From the NCBI GenBank assembly GCA_037042915.1, contig CM073200.1, positions 2,352,832-2,416,831 of the forward strand: a stretch of 64,000 nt of DNA, read 5' to 3'. The DNA comes from Auricularia sp. M13. Lineage: Eukaryota; Basidiomycota; Agaricomycetes; Auriculariales; Auriculariaceae. Positions 13,901-24,646 of the stretch are shown here, piece by piece (the first letter of the stretch is position 1; each line of letters begins with the position of its first letter). Below the pieces are notes generated by a model. That model saw only the letters and a program-made list of their open reading frames with translations. It did not search any database and was not told where the DNA came from. The position numbers and the translations under genes are program-made.

Positions 13901-16084
13901 CGTTCCTCCCGTCCGAGCGCCCGCTGCAGTTCATCGCCGGCAGGCGCTTCTACCAGGACCGCACGAAGATCTTCGATAATATTGTCGGCTTTACGAAGTT
14001 CTCGGAGTACTTGATCGTTGCGCAGGTGCGGGCTGTCGGTCTGGTAGTCTGTTAGGCTGATGATTGATCCCCCGTCGCAGCTGCCGCAGGGCTCGCATGG
14101 GCTCAGCTTGCAGGTTTCGCTGGACGGCAAGAACTTTGCGACCGGGCTCTTCCCGCCCGACATGCGCGTGGAGAACCACGTACGTCCGCCGAGCAAAGCT
14201 CGATCGTACTACAAGTGTATGCTCATATCATCCCAGGCGTACACCGTGCTCGAGTCCACGACGGACTCGGTGTTCCTGCACTTGACGATGTCAAACACGC
14301 CCAAGTTCGAGTGGGGCAACCTGATGAAGTCCAACTCGAACGGCACCTACTACTCGGTCTCGGCGGAATACGTCAACCGCAACGGCGACGGCTTCGTCGA
14401 CTTTGAGAAGCTCATCGGGCTCGAGGGCATCGCCGTCGTCAATGTCGTGGCCAACCCCGGCGAGGCGCAAGTCAAGGGCGTCAAGGAGTATCGGACTCTG
14501 ATCACGCACAACGATGGTTTACAGTGCATTCTTTTTTCGGTGTAATGCATGTTGAACTTGAGTTGGCAGGTGCATCTTGGAAGCCGCTCACGCCGCCGCA
14601 AGTGGATTCGCTCAAGCGGCCGTATGCGTGCAAAGACGTGGTCAGTAATGCGCGCACTGTCCGCACTGTTGGTATTGATTTCGCTTATTAGAAATGCTCG
14701 TTGCATATCCACGGCTTCACCGAGCGCTACGACCCGCGCGCCACGTACAGCAGCCCGTCCGTCGTCGGGCTCATGATGGCGGTGGGCAACGTGGGCGAGA
14801 AGCTGGCGCCGTACGTCGACTCGGACACGTTCCTCTCGCGCGACGGCGGCTTCACGTGGGAGGAGGTGCACAAGGACGCGCACCTGTGGGAGTTCGGCGA
14901 CTCGGGCTCGGTGCTCGTCATGGCGAACGACGAGGCGCCGACGGACCGCGTGGTGTACAGCCTGAACGAGGGCCTCAGCTGGAACGAGTACGCGTTCGTC
15001 ACGGGCGACAAGATGCGCGTCAAGAGCATCGTCACCGTTAGCAGCGACACGAGCCGCAAGTTCATCCTGCTCGGCCACTACGCGCGCACGCCCAACCACG
15101 ACGTCGCCGTTCACCTCGACTTCTCGCAGTTGACCAAGAAGAAGTGTATGTGGATTTCCGCAGACCCTTCCCTCCAGCTGCTCTTACACTTTTCTTCAGG
15201 TGTGATGGACCTGCACGACTCGACCAATGACGACTTTGAGCTGTGGAGCCCGAGCGAAGAGCGCGAGGAGCGCTGCTTATTCGGCCGTCGGGTGCGTGCT
15301 TCGCGGTGTATTCTACGCTGTGGCTCATTTCGTCTGCAGGTTCTCTACCATCGCCGCATTCGCGATCGCAACTGCTACATCGGGGAGAAGCTCAACGCTC
15401 CAAAGTTCGTTGAAAACTGCACATGCACCGATGCTGACTTTGAGTGGTATGTCTGACCCGTTTCTTATGTTCCTTGTGCTAAATGCTCGTTGCAGCGAGT
15501 TCAACCATATCCGCAACGAGAACGGCGAGTGTGTGCTGGATCGGGGCGCAAAGCCGCTGCCGAACGAACCCACTTGCCAAGGCGACGACAAGTTCTGGTA
15601 CGAGCGCACGGCGTACCGCAAGATTCCCCATTCGACGTGCTCGGGCGGCCCGCGGCCTGACCGCGGCAAGCAGCATCGTTGCCCGGGACCGAGCAGCCAC
15701 AGCGCATTCTTCTGGATCTTTATTTCCTTCGTCATCATCGCATGCACCGTCTTTGCCGCGTACTACTTCTACGAGCAGAGCATGCACGGCCCAGGGTATG
15801 GTCTTCTTCTTCAAGCGACACTTGGAGTTGTTGACTGACTGACTGCTTTTCTCAGCGCCATCCGGCTGCCGGGCGATTCGCGCTTCGAAAACTCGGGGAC
15901 TCTGGGGACGCTGGCGTCCGTGCCGTGGTTCCTGCTCGGCCTCGTCGGCGTCGCGTGGGGCTGGATACGGTCCGTCCAGGTGCCGTACGCGGTCGAGCGC
16001 GCGTTCCAGTCCAGGCGGCGCGGGTACCGGCACGTGCCCGTGGACGAGGACGCGCAGGTGCTGCGGTTCGAGGACGAAGATTAG
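10964..16084 (+). CDS. VPS10: Vps10/sortilin-type vacuolar protein sorting receptor
   Basis: Type I membrane receptor that sorts vacuolar hydrolases from the late Golgi to endosomes. I resolve 16 phase-consistent exons: 10964-11086, 11141-11275, 11325-11534, 11586-12949, 13002-13201, 13259-13293, 13343-13393, 13444-14025, 14081-14179, 14237-14516, 14570-14640, 14692-15145, 15200-15291, 15340-15446, 15496-15795 and 15856-16084. They total 1,443 residues, near the usual fungal length. Signal peptide 1-19, then two Vps10 propeller domains with asp-box blades ([24 protein letters not shown]). Each ends in a Cys-rich module ([30 protein letters not shown]). A membrane span ([20 protein letters not shown]) and a second hydrophobic stretch typical of fungal Vps10 precede a short acidic tail. 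One donor (14641) is gtcagt and another (13202) gttcgt. The intact copy has two broken relatives in the window. Confidence 0.96.
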
Positions 16085-16284
16085 ACGCGTCTGTTGTGTG
16101 CTTGTGAGGAAGGGGCCGGTTTGTAGACTTCGTGCTTATAGTTTCGTTTCGTTTCGCTCTCGCTTTCGCTCGCAAACTCAAACTCGTATCATCATCTCTC
16201 AATACCTACCTACATACATACATGTATCATGTTATCCGAAATCCAGTGCCAGATTGAAACTCCAAGCTCATGGCCGTGCGTCGG

Positions 16285-16437
16285 AGTTTCCATAGGTGCC
16301 AAATATGCGCCGAGGATGTATCCGGCACATATGAAGTGAATATTCGGAATATGGGCCTGATATGTGCCTGATACCCCATATATCTGACAATATGTGCCAA
16401 ATGCATCCGCGGCACATATCTAGCACCTATGGAAACT
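16285..16437. mobile_element. Small inverted-repeat element (MITE-like)
   Basis: The left end (agtttccataggtgcca...) and the right end are imperfect inverted repeats of about 47 bp with roughly seven mismatches. The arms themselves contain repeated gcacatat/atatgtgc strings, so the 153-bp element can fold almost fully. I could not define a target-site duplication. No coding capacity. Confidence 0.7.
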
Positions 16438-16559
16438 GCATGCCACATATTGCTGGACAGTATATCGGACCTGCCCGGTGGTGACAGCACTTGAGCTTGT
16501 ACTCTTCATTCTGCCTCGACGTTTCGTTCACCACGGTCCACCACCACGACGGTATCGCA

Positions 16560-16900
16560 AATGCGCCACGGTGACCAAGCCCCGTTGCGGCCGGCTTTGT
16601 ACGCCGGGAAAAAAACGCGTTGCTGCCGACGTTGTCTGTGAACTCCCCGCGAAGAGAAAACGCGAGCTTAGGCGAGCTTGTGTCGCGCAGCTCGCTCAAT
16701 GCGATACCCGAGGCGGCATCGCATGCGCGGCCGTCGCATCAACTGCTCATATTCGGGAGCGCCGACCACGGTGTGCTGGGTCTGGGCGCGGACGCGTCAT
16801 GCGGGCCCCGAGTGCATCCCTCGTTCGAAAAGGGCTGGGCGGACCTGGAGACTGCATGCGCCGGCGGCATGCACTCGCTCGCTCGCCGTCGATGAGTATC
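16560..16900 (+). pseudogene. RCC1/Pim1-like N-terminal relic
   Basis: One frame reads a basic N-terminal stretch, then SLNAIPEAASHARPSHQLL, IFGSADHGVLGLGAD and, further on, AGGMHSLA. This matches the start of fungal RCC1/Pim1 (Ran nucleotide exchange factor): an 'N-x-I/L-P..A..RP' lead-in, the first GxGxxGQLGLG blade and the AGGMHTLAxDE strand. A duplicated gctc before 'cgccgtcgatgag' shifts the frame exactly where VDE should follow. No further blades are found. A 5' fragment only, not functional. Confidence 0.68.
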
Positions 16901-17169
16901 TTGCAAGTTGCTCGCATCCATGGCTGTCGCTGTGTCTGCTTTCTCATTCAGCTGACCTAGCTATTAATTCAAGTCCGCCGCAGCTTGTCCTTCCTTTTCT
17001 CAGTGGTTCTCGTCTCACGAGCGTCTTCATAACCTGATACTATAGCTTACATCCTGCGAACCACGCATTGCTTCTTGCACTCGGCACACTAGTGACTCTG
17101 AGGGGGTAGAACTATTCGCTGTCTGCGTCGGTCCTCGAGCTCCACTGGTGACTGGAGGCTATCTTTGCG

Positions 17170-17590
17170 GTTGAGGCTTTTCTTTTCGCTTCACAGACCT
17201 CGAGTTGTGCATTTTGAACTGCTTTGGTGCGACGTTATTCGGCTGAAGGGAGCGCTGTGCTCTTTCTGCTCTGGCCTCGCCCCAACGACGTATTATATCT
17301 AGAAGCACAACATCCCGCCCTGCGGGGCGTTTTCATTTTGCTCTGCTCGACATGGTGCGCGCTGGACATTTTTTTGCTTCTCGTATCCGCCGTGGCATGC
17401 CATGCGTATCCGCCAGCGTGGTCGGGCGTTGCTATCAAGCAGAGGCTTCGTCCGTCGTCTCATTCTGCGCGGCTGCCTCGCCCGTGGAACGTGGGTGCAT
17501 CTGCGGACAGTACGTCCCAAAAGCCACGCTGACGATTCTCGCGGTGCGCAAACGACTGCTCGTTCAATGGCGATATCCCGCCGCAGGCTG
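17170..17590 (+). pseudogene. Broken copy of the secreted Cys protein at 21042
   Basis: The promoter, leader and first exon resemble 20880-21330. Shared strings include gaggctt..cttttcgctt, ttattcggctga(a)(a/g)ggagcgctgtg, ctgctcgacatggtgcgcgctgg, and gggtgcatctgcgg before the first intron. An extra T in a T-run after the ATG at 17352 and other changes disrupt the signal-peptide frame. Similarity stops near 17570, before the large second exon. Function lost. Confidence 0.75.
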
Positions 17591-17767
17591 AGAACAATAA
17601 ACGGGCCCGGCACACCCCATCGTGTTGGCCTAGGTCTATACTGTACATAATACAGTAGCCCCGTTCGCCGTTCACGGTTCCCGCGCCGCGTCCTTGTCGG
17701 ATTCACGGGCAAGGAGCGAGTCAGTCGGGGCTCGACGGGCGAGACGATGCCTGCATAGTGGGCGGCT

Positions 17768-18352
17768 TCAGATGGGTATGGGTGGTGAGCGTGCGAGCTG
17801 GCAGGGAAAGTGCTCAAGCGTACGCATACGTACATGGCAGACCAGGAGGGTCAGCTCGTTAATCGCGTAGCAAAGCTGGAGCCGCATGCGCATGCCGCGA
17901 AAGTACGGGTGGAAGCTGGGGTCGTCGAGGATAGTCTGCGCCCTGCGTCTGCCGTCAGCATTAATATTAATGGAGACTGGCATCTCCATGTCGCGTTCCA
18001 CGAGAGCACGCCACTCTAGCGTATGGCGCGCTTTGAGCGTCGGCCAGTCGTGGCGAACGCAAGCAAGGTACTGTCGTTCGCCGGCGACGGCGCGCCCGGG
18101 GTGGTCGAGAATGGTGGCCTCCACTGTTGCCTTGAACAAGTCAATGGCGTCGTCGGCGACTGGCAGAGCATCGAGAACGGTCCTGGCTAGCAGGGAAGCG
18201 GCCAGAAAGTTTGACAGCCCCTGTCCTTCAGATGGCACACAAGGTGGCTTCATGCAGTATTTCCTGACGACAGTCAGGGTTCTAGTTGTACTCTGGACTT
18301 GGCTGATACTTGCTTGCCAGAGACGTGTAATCCTTATGGAGTCGGCTATCAA
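17768..18352 (-). CDS. Hypothetical protein, paralogue of 19556-20086
   Basis: Open frame of 194 codons, start uncertain; an in-frame intron may be present. It shares RAQTILDD, then a gap, FRGMRMRLQL, and ALVERD with the protein encoded at 19556-20086, so the two belong to one lineage-specific family. No signal peptide, membrane span or known domain is evident. It lies convergent to the broken secreted-protein copy. I do not recognise the family. Confidence 0.5.
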   Translation of the reverse strand: MIADSIRITRLWQASISQVQSTTRTLTVVRKYCMKPPCVPSEGQGLSNFLAASLLARTVLDALPVADDAIDLFKATVEATILDHPGRAVAGERQYLACVRHDWPTLKARHTLEWRALVERDMEMPVSININADGRRRAQTILDDPSFHPYFRGMRMRLQLCYAINELTLLVCHVRMRTLEHFPCQLARSPPIPI

Positions 18353-18617
18353 AAAACATACACCGCCGGCACCATCGTCTGGGGAGCCTGTGTCGCGTGC
18401 CTCTCGACACGCAGGCTCACCGAACGTCGGCTAGCCCAAGCCCCTACACATTCGGTGCTTTTCTCGTGCTTTTTATTGGATATTATTCCTTGCAGCCAGT
18501 TCCTTGATAGACGTCCCTTCCCTTCTGCTCTAGATGCGACTGTTCTTTGCCATCCCCAGTATAATAGCAGATAACGAAATGAATTACGAATCAACCGGGG
18601 TGATAATGAACACATGG

Positions 18618-19305
18618 ACCAGCGACGGCGATGCGCATGTGCTTGCGGTCGAGGCTCGAGCGCGCCGACGAGCAGGAACTGCTGCGACGTCGAGTTCGGC
18701 AGCTCATTGGCGCGCAGATTGACGTCGGCCCGCGTCGAAGCTGTAGCGCGCGACGTCGGTCACCGACGAGCACGAGCAGCGCGCCCTTTATCTCCAAACT
18801 CGTGCTTGTGCACGCGCCGCCAGCTCACGCCGGCGTCCGTGCTGAGGAAGGTGTCGTACAGCAGCAGGCCCGCCGGAAGATGCGGCCGAACTTGTGGGTG
18901 CAGCGCAGCCGGGCGCACCACGAGCTGCCTTCGTCGAACGTGATCTTGCTGCGCACGCGCTTCTGCGCGCGGCCGGCCTCGACCTCGCGCGCGTTCGCGA
19001 CGACGTTGGCGAGCCCGACGCCCTCGACCCCGACGATGTTCTCAAAGTCGACGAAGCCGGTGTCGTTGCAGTTCGTGTCCTTGAGGCTCTCGACGAAATA
19101 CGTGCCGTTCGAGTTGGAGACGAAGAAGTTGCCGATGTTGGCGTTGGTGTGCAGCAGGACGTCGACGCCGAGCGAGTGGGTCGTGCTCTCGACGACGGTG
19201 TAGCCGTTCTCGCGCAGGGCGCTGTTGCTCGCGCGCGGGAAGCGGGCCTGGGCCCAGTTCTTGGTGTCGGTGTTGACGAAAAGCGTCATCTCGCCCGTCT
19301 GTAGA
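18618..19305 (-). pseudogene. VPS10: Inverted internal fragment of VPS10
   Basis: The minus strand matches VPS10 exon 4 (about 11886-12722), starting at [20 protein letters not shown] and running through [15 protein letters not shown] and [16 protein letters not shown] to STDAGVSW and [11 protein letters not shown]. Two blocks are deleted, after SSW and after FGRIF, and the frame is broken. It ends near DRKHMRI. Unlike the 5' copy it has diverged by many substitutions, so it is an older, independent duplication. Part of the first propeller only; not functional. Confidence 0.92.
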
Positions 19306-19555
19306 TCGAGTTTCATCCGTCCTAGAGTCTGCAACGGAGACTAGCCCGTCTGCAGCAACTTGAGGGCGGCGCTTGCCCGCGAGCTCTGTGCGCTCACCGC
19401 CCTGCAGCCGTGCATACACCGTCGCCTCGGCCTCGTTCTCAGCCAGTAATTCGTAAGGACGCGGTGAAGGAAGCTCCTATCATGTTGCACACGGTAGTAC
19501 GGTGAATGGTACATAGATCGGTCGAGACCACGCTGTCCGGAGTTCAACGTTGAAT

Positions 19556-20086
19556 TCACTGTTTGTCGGATTTGTGGGCAAGGAGAGGGACGGTGGGCGC
19601 CACGGTGGGCAGAGTGGGCGGCTTCGCGAGCGGGAGCGTGTGAGCGAGTGAGCGACAGCTTACACTGACAGTAAAGCAGGTTGTACGCACGTGATGGATG
19701 AGCCCGGGGAGCTCCATGAGGGCGATGGACAACTGGAGCCGCATGCGCATGCCGCGCAAGTACGCGTTGTGCGCGGGGTCGTCGAGGATTGTCTGCGCCC
19801 TGCCCGCAGCGCCGTCAGCACCAGCGGTGAAGACATTTCCATAGGCTGACATGTGCAGGTCCCGTTCGACGAGGGCACACCAGTGCGGTGCGTGGAGCGC
19901 CTTGCGCCTGTCCCAGAGTCGCCGCAGATGGCGCACGTACGCTCGGTCGGCGTCGTCGATGTCGGCGATGTTGGGGTCGTTACATTGGAGCACGCTGTCA
20001 GAAAATAGTTCCACGAATATGAACAAAGGCACGTCCAGGAACACTGGCGAGTGACGGAGCATCGACATCGGTCCTGGCCATCCCAT
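19556..20086 (-). CDS. Hypothetical protein, paralogue of 17768-18352
   Basis: Open frame of 176 codons with an internal FIFVELFSDS stretch. It shares CALVERDLHM, RAQTILDDP and LRGMRMRLQLS with its neighbour family member. No domain recognised. It is divergent from the intact secreted-protein gene at 21042, whereas the other pair is convergent, so the two-gene unit was rearranged when duplicated. Start and any introns are uncertain. Confidence 0.5.
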   Translation of the reverse strand: MGWPGPMSMLRHSPVFLDVPLFIFVELFSDSVLQCNDPNIADIDDADRAYVRHLRRLWDRRKALHAPHWCALVERDLHMSAYGNVFTAGADGAAGRAQTILDDPAHNAYLRGMRMRLQLSIALMELPGLIHHVRTTCFTVSVSCRSLAHTLPLAKPPTLPTVAPTVPLLAHKSDKQ

Positions 20087-21041
20087 CCTGGTGAGAGACA
20101 GAGCTTGGAATTGGTTCCGTGAGTCCGACGGCCACGGTCTCCTAGTCCGATGAAGTATAGTAACTAGACAACAGCTCTTGTGACGACGAATAGATCAACT
20201 TTGATAGGATATACACAGCTAGTGGATCAGAGATCCACATATATCGCAAAAAAATGGAGCAGCGCTGCCCTTTACATATGCACCTCCCCACTACCGACAC
20301 GGGCTCGGTTCCTCCCGCATGTCGCGCTCGCTTTCGAGCCCCATGGGCGTCTGGAGCTGTCGGTAATCTTTACAAGTTGTCCGCTCACCTCATTCTCTTC
20401 AGCTCAAGTACATGCCTGAACGACTGGCGCTGCATACACGCCGATGGCGTTGATATGTACGCGCCAAGTCGCCTCGTGCTGACTCCTCGCACGCTCACGA
20501 CCGCGTGTGCTCAGTTGCCTCGACATAACACTCGCGGTCGCGACTCCGACGTTACATTGATTCCAAGGCGCGCGCTACGACACCCGCCCTTTCCTTCGAC
20601 CCTCGCACGGCCAGCCCGGATAGCACACGTGCCAGGCTCGCGTCCAGCGGTAGTGTACATGACGAGGACTCGCGCAACGCGCGGGGTCGAGCGCGCGTGC
20701 TGCTAGCAGGAGGTCTCCTGCATGCCTATCGCACATACACCGTCTCGGCCTGCTCCCCACACCGCTAGTGGCCCAGAATCATCGAATAGGACTCTAAAGT
20801 AATACACGACGTGGTCGCACATCTCCCGCAGCATTCGTACCTCGGTCCTCGAGCTTGGAGCCTCAGGCTATCTTTGCGTTTGAGGCTTTGCTTTTCGCTT
20901 GCAGACCTCATCAGTCCTCGACTTGTCCACTTTGAGCTGCTTTGGGTGCAACCTTATTCGGCTGAAAGGAGCGCTGTGCCCCTTTTGCTCTGGTGTCGAT
21001 CTGCCTCGCCCTATATGTAGAAGCCAAAAATTCCACTCTGA
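20087..21041. other. Intergenic, likely promoter of the secreted-protein gene
   Basis: No gene recognised. The last 160 bp (from about 20880) are conserved with 17180-17350 upstream of the broken copy, which suggests shared promoter and 5' leader sequence. Confidence 0.5.
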
Positions 21042-21955
21042 ATGGCGTCTCTGCTCGACATGGTGCGCGCTGGTCATTTTTTCCTGCTCCTCGCGTCCGC
21101 CGTGGCGTGTGTAACGGCCAGCGTGGACATTTCCATCAAGCAGCGGCTGGCCACGCGCGCGTCCGTCGTCCGGCGCCTCGTCCTGCGCGACATCGAGCCC
21201 CGAGAACCGGAAGCCTCCCCCGTGGATCCCGGGTGCATCTGCGGCGAGTGCGTCCTGGTCACTGCAGTACTAGGGAAAGCCACGCGCTTGGACGCTGACG
21301 ATTCTCGCCCGCAGCGGCACGCCGTGCCCGTACGACTGCGCGTTCAACTGTGCCGTCCGGCCCCAGAACAAGAAACGCGCTGCTGCAGCTCGCAGCGGCG
21401 GCTTCCTGCCCGCCGAGCAGTTCCACGGCTCGCTCCTGGCGCCCGCGCACGCCGCGCTCTTCCTCGCGGCCGAGGGCGCGTTCGTGCACCCGAACGGGAC
21501 GCGCTTCCGCGACGCCCAGTTCATCGCGACGACGCGCGAGCTGCGCGCGTCCGCCGCGGCGCACTTCCCCTTTCAGCGCATCGTCGCGCGCGCCGGCGAG
21601 CAGCTCGTGCGCTTTGCCGGCGCGCGCTGGCTGTCGAGCAAGTTTGCACGGCTGATCGCGAAGGCGACGGTGGACTCGGGCGGCGCGCCGCACGAGATGG
21701 TGTACGCGTTCAGCGAGCAGTGGGGCGTGCGTGTGGGCGACATGCTCCCCACCGCGCGCGCGCTGCTTGCGGACGAGACGCGCGACGAGTTCAACATCTA
21801 CCACCATTCGTACGTTCAAGCTTTTACCCTCATCGAGTGGACACTGACGTTTTTCACTGTTCAGCATCTCACGGCAGACCTTGTCAACTCTCGTTTCCGC
21901 CATGTGTCCAAAGCTCGGCGTACACATGTGCGGCGGGGACCACATCGATGACTGA
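21042..21955 (+). CDS. Secreted Cys-containing protein, unknown function
   Basis: Three phase-consistent exons: 21042-21247, 21315-21809 and 21865-21955, about 264 residues. The leader (VRAGHFFLLLASAVACVTAS) is a good signal peptide; translation could start at 21042 or at 21060 (MVRAGHFF). Downstream are a CICGDGTPCPYDCAFNC cluster, an Ala-rich central domain (HPNGTRFRDAQF, DSGGAPHEMVYAFSEQWG) and a C-terminal AMCPKLGVHMCGG with two more cysteines. Even Cys spacing at both ends suggests disulfides. I do not recognise the family; it is probably lineage-specific. A broken relative lies at 17170-17590. Confidence 0.72.
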
Positions 21956-22083
21956 CCAGGATATGCGGACTAATATTTTTCATGACGTTTGAACGACTGT
22001 AATAGTGCAGCCTATGGAACCAATGCCATGGGAGTTGTTGCAGTGGGGACTGTGCTCGCAGTCAAAGGGGAACGCTGGAATTG

Positions 22084-22868
22084 TCATGACTCGGCGATAG
22101 TGTACACATAACGTGGATGAATTGCACAGATGAGCAGCAAGACGAGTCGACTAAGATCTCCAGCAGCTTCGAGGGGAACGTGAGCGGAGCCGGGAGAGGG
22201 AGAGGGAATTGGCACGCACAGGATCTGGTAGTAGTCCCGGCCGTGCTCGACACCGCCATACGGCACGAGAGCACGCTTCAAATGAGGGCCGACTTTGCCG
22301 GGGACGGCAACGCCGTTGACGAGCGCAACCGCATGGTACAGCGGCTTCCCGTCCGCTTCGTATCCCGCCTCGACGGGGCGCCGGCCGTCGGGCAGCTGGC
22401 CGTGGCTGGCAGACACCCATTCCATACGGTGGGCGTCCAGCGGCACGACGTAGTACTCGCCACCGACCGTCTGCTCGCGGCCGCCGTGGCCGACGCGGAC
22501 GGGGTGCGGGTGGAAAGCCGGCAGGACCTTGCACGGGTGCAGGCCGCCGTGGATGTGCGCCAGGCCGACGAACACAGTCTTGTCTCTACCATTCCAACAA
22601 CCGGTCAGCACGCGCACACAGCAGCCGGTCGCTCACTCACTCACTTGTCGGAACAGGGGGCTGGCCCGGTCAGCTGCGTGCTCGGGAATGCCTCGCCGGC
22701 GGCCAGCTTCAGCGAGTAGGCCGGCGGGCTGAACGGCGTCAAGGGCACGGACAAGGGCTGCGTAAACGCCGGCGGGTCATCCTGGTAAGGCAATTTCTGG
22801 TTCTCCTGCAGCATAATCCTGAACGGCCTACTATTGTACGAGTGAGCGGCTGTGGCGGTCAAAGTCAA
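22084..22868 (-). CDS. DM9-repeat (DUF3421) protein
   Basis: Two exons (22645-22868 and 22084-22585, phase-consistent), 241 residues if the first ATG is used; an alternative ATG is at 22814. The second exon shows tandem DM9 modules: FVGLAHIHGGLHPCKVLP, then EWVSASHGQLPDGRRPVEAGY, DGKPLYHAVALVNGVAVPGKV and VPYGGVEH. In animals DM9 proteins are mannose-binding lectins; the fungal role is unknown. There is no clear signal peptide. The C-terminal 35 residues after YYQILC do not look like the family, so a last intron may have been missed. Confidence 0.8.
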
Positions 22869-23203
22869 GTGGCAACTGTCAGCCGGTGCTAACCGACGGC
22901 GGCGGCGAGTTCACAGCTCAGGACAGCAGCAACTGCCTGGTTGATAGGATAGACGTTAAGGTCTACTGACGACAAGTAGTGGGAGCATATCGATTTGGGA
23001 ACCCAGCCCGATAATGTGATAAATCCCAAACATCTAGCTAATACAGAGTTTGTGTGGAAAAACAGGTCAGAGAGTGCAGAAATGTGTGCGTGTACAGATG
23101 CTATACATAACGGACCAGAGTTTGTTAGGAGGGAGGGAATCCTGGTTTACAGTAGAGACATAGCTCTCGATGAGGGAGATAGGTTGTGTTGCGGAGCGTG
23201 GAG

Positions 23204-24425
23204 TCAATTGGCTGGCAGACGCAGCACGAGAGCGTTCATCGTGCGCGAGTTAGCAATCGTCCTCGAGCTGCTCGGCGTGAGCGGCGACGCGCCGTACTCG
23301 CGCTCGCTCGTCGGGCGAAAGAAGTCGGCCAGAATGCCGCGCACGAACTGCTCCGCACGCTCGACGGCGAGCAGCGCGCGCGGCACGCACGCCGCGTGGA
23401 CGCCGGCGTGCCCGCCGCCGGACATAACGAGCGTGTGCCCCGCGATTTTGACCCTGCCCTCGTTCGCACCGGGCAGCACCTCGCGCGCAGCCTTGAGGCG
23501 GCCCAGCACGTCGGCCGGGTCTAGCTCGCGCACGGGGTCGCTCGCGACGCAGCGCGCCCAGCAGCGGCGCCACGCACGCTCGCAATGTTGTTCGTCACTG
23601 GCCGAGCAAGCATGCTCTACGGGCGGGGGACAGTGCTCCATGGCGCGCCAGTGCTCAGAAAGGTCGTGGAATCCCCTGTACAGTGCATGCTTGTGTTCGG
23701 CAGAAAGCGCGAGCGATGTGTCCCAGGTTTCGGCGCCGAGCAGCAAGGCAGCGTAGAAGGCAGCCCCGGCGAGGTCTTCGGGGACAGAGGCAACGCTGAT
23801 GCTGTATAGGACGCCTCCAATTACTCCGAGATGACGGAGCTCCAATGCGTGGAGGAGGCTCGCGTAGATGTGAGCAGGCAACTGTGCGTGCGCCCCGTGG
23901 ACGGAGAGCAGTCCTTGAACCAGATACGCGGGCACGCCAGGAGAATCGATGAGAGACTTCGTCCAGCTTGCGTGGAGATGCCGCAGAGCCCACGCCACTC
24001 GTCTCGAGCAGTCGTATTTCTGACCGACTGTAGCAATGTTGATCAGGCGCATGCATTTGGCAGGGCTTGGGGTCGAATCCAGGAAGTCCTCGACATCCTC
24101 GGGTCTAACAGCGGCAAGCAGTTCAGCGGTGTTCGACAACATCCGTCGCGTGACGACTTACGAGGCGTATATGGACCATAGGAAGCTCTTGAGTTCAGCA
24201 GGGCTAATACCGTCTAGGATCTGGGGACCGCGCCGGGTGTCATACGAGGCGAGCAACGCGTCCAACGTAGGAGAAAGTTGACAAAGACGACTTCGGTGAA
24301 CCTGGAAGTCGTCAGGAATTGCACTTGGACTAAGGCGATTCCGATAGAACCTTGAACAGAGTGTCGCATGTGCGAAGCTGAATGTTGCCGTCGTCAAAGA
24401 AGAACGTATCGTCAGGGGATGCCAT
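23204..24425 (-). CDS. BTB/POZ-domain protein
   Basis: Exons 24351-24425, 24162-24301 and 23204-24104 join in frame. The first encodes MASPDDTFFFDDGNIQLRTC.., the second starts VHRSRLCQLSPTLDALL and ends the BTB core (FLWSIYAS), and the third holds the helical C-terminal region (MRLINIATVGQKYDC). This is the common Agaricomycete short BTB architecture, with an intron immediately before VHR. Such proteins are thought to dimerise and may act as cullin-3 adaptors, but no MATH or Kelch domain is present. Its neighbour on the same strand has the same plan. Confidence 0.85.
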
Positions 24426-24646
24426 CCAAACAGAGGCCTGAGGCTTCGAGAGCAGGAACAGAGCGTAACAGTACGGCGTGTAAGTGCAAGTGACTGCAAC
24501 GCGGCGCAAACACGCCAGTCGCCTGTAACCCGCAAGGCTGGTCAGAGGGGTATTAATCCAAGATCCTCCATATGTAAACAGTAGATAGGGTCGTGTGCCG
24601 AGGAAAGATATAAGAATATCGAGATATAGATGGATGTGTTGAGATG

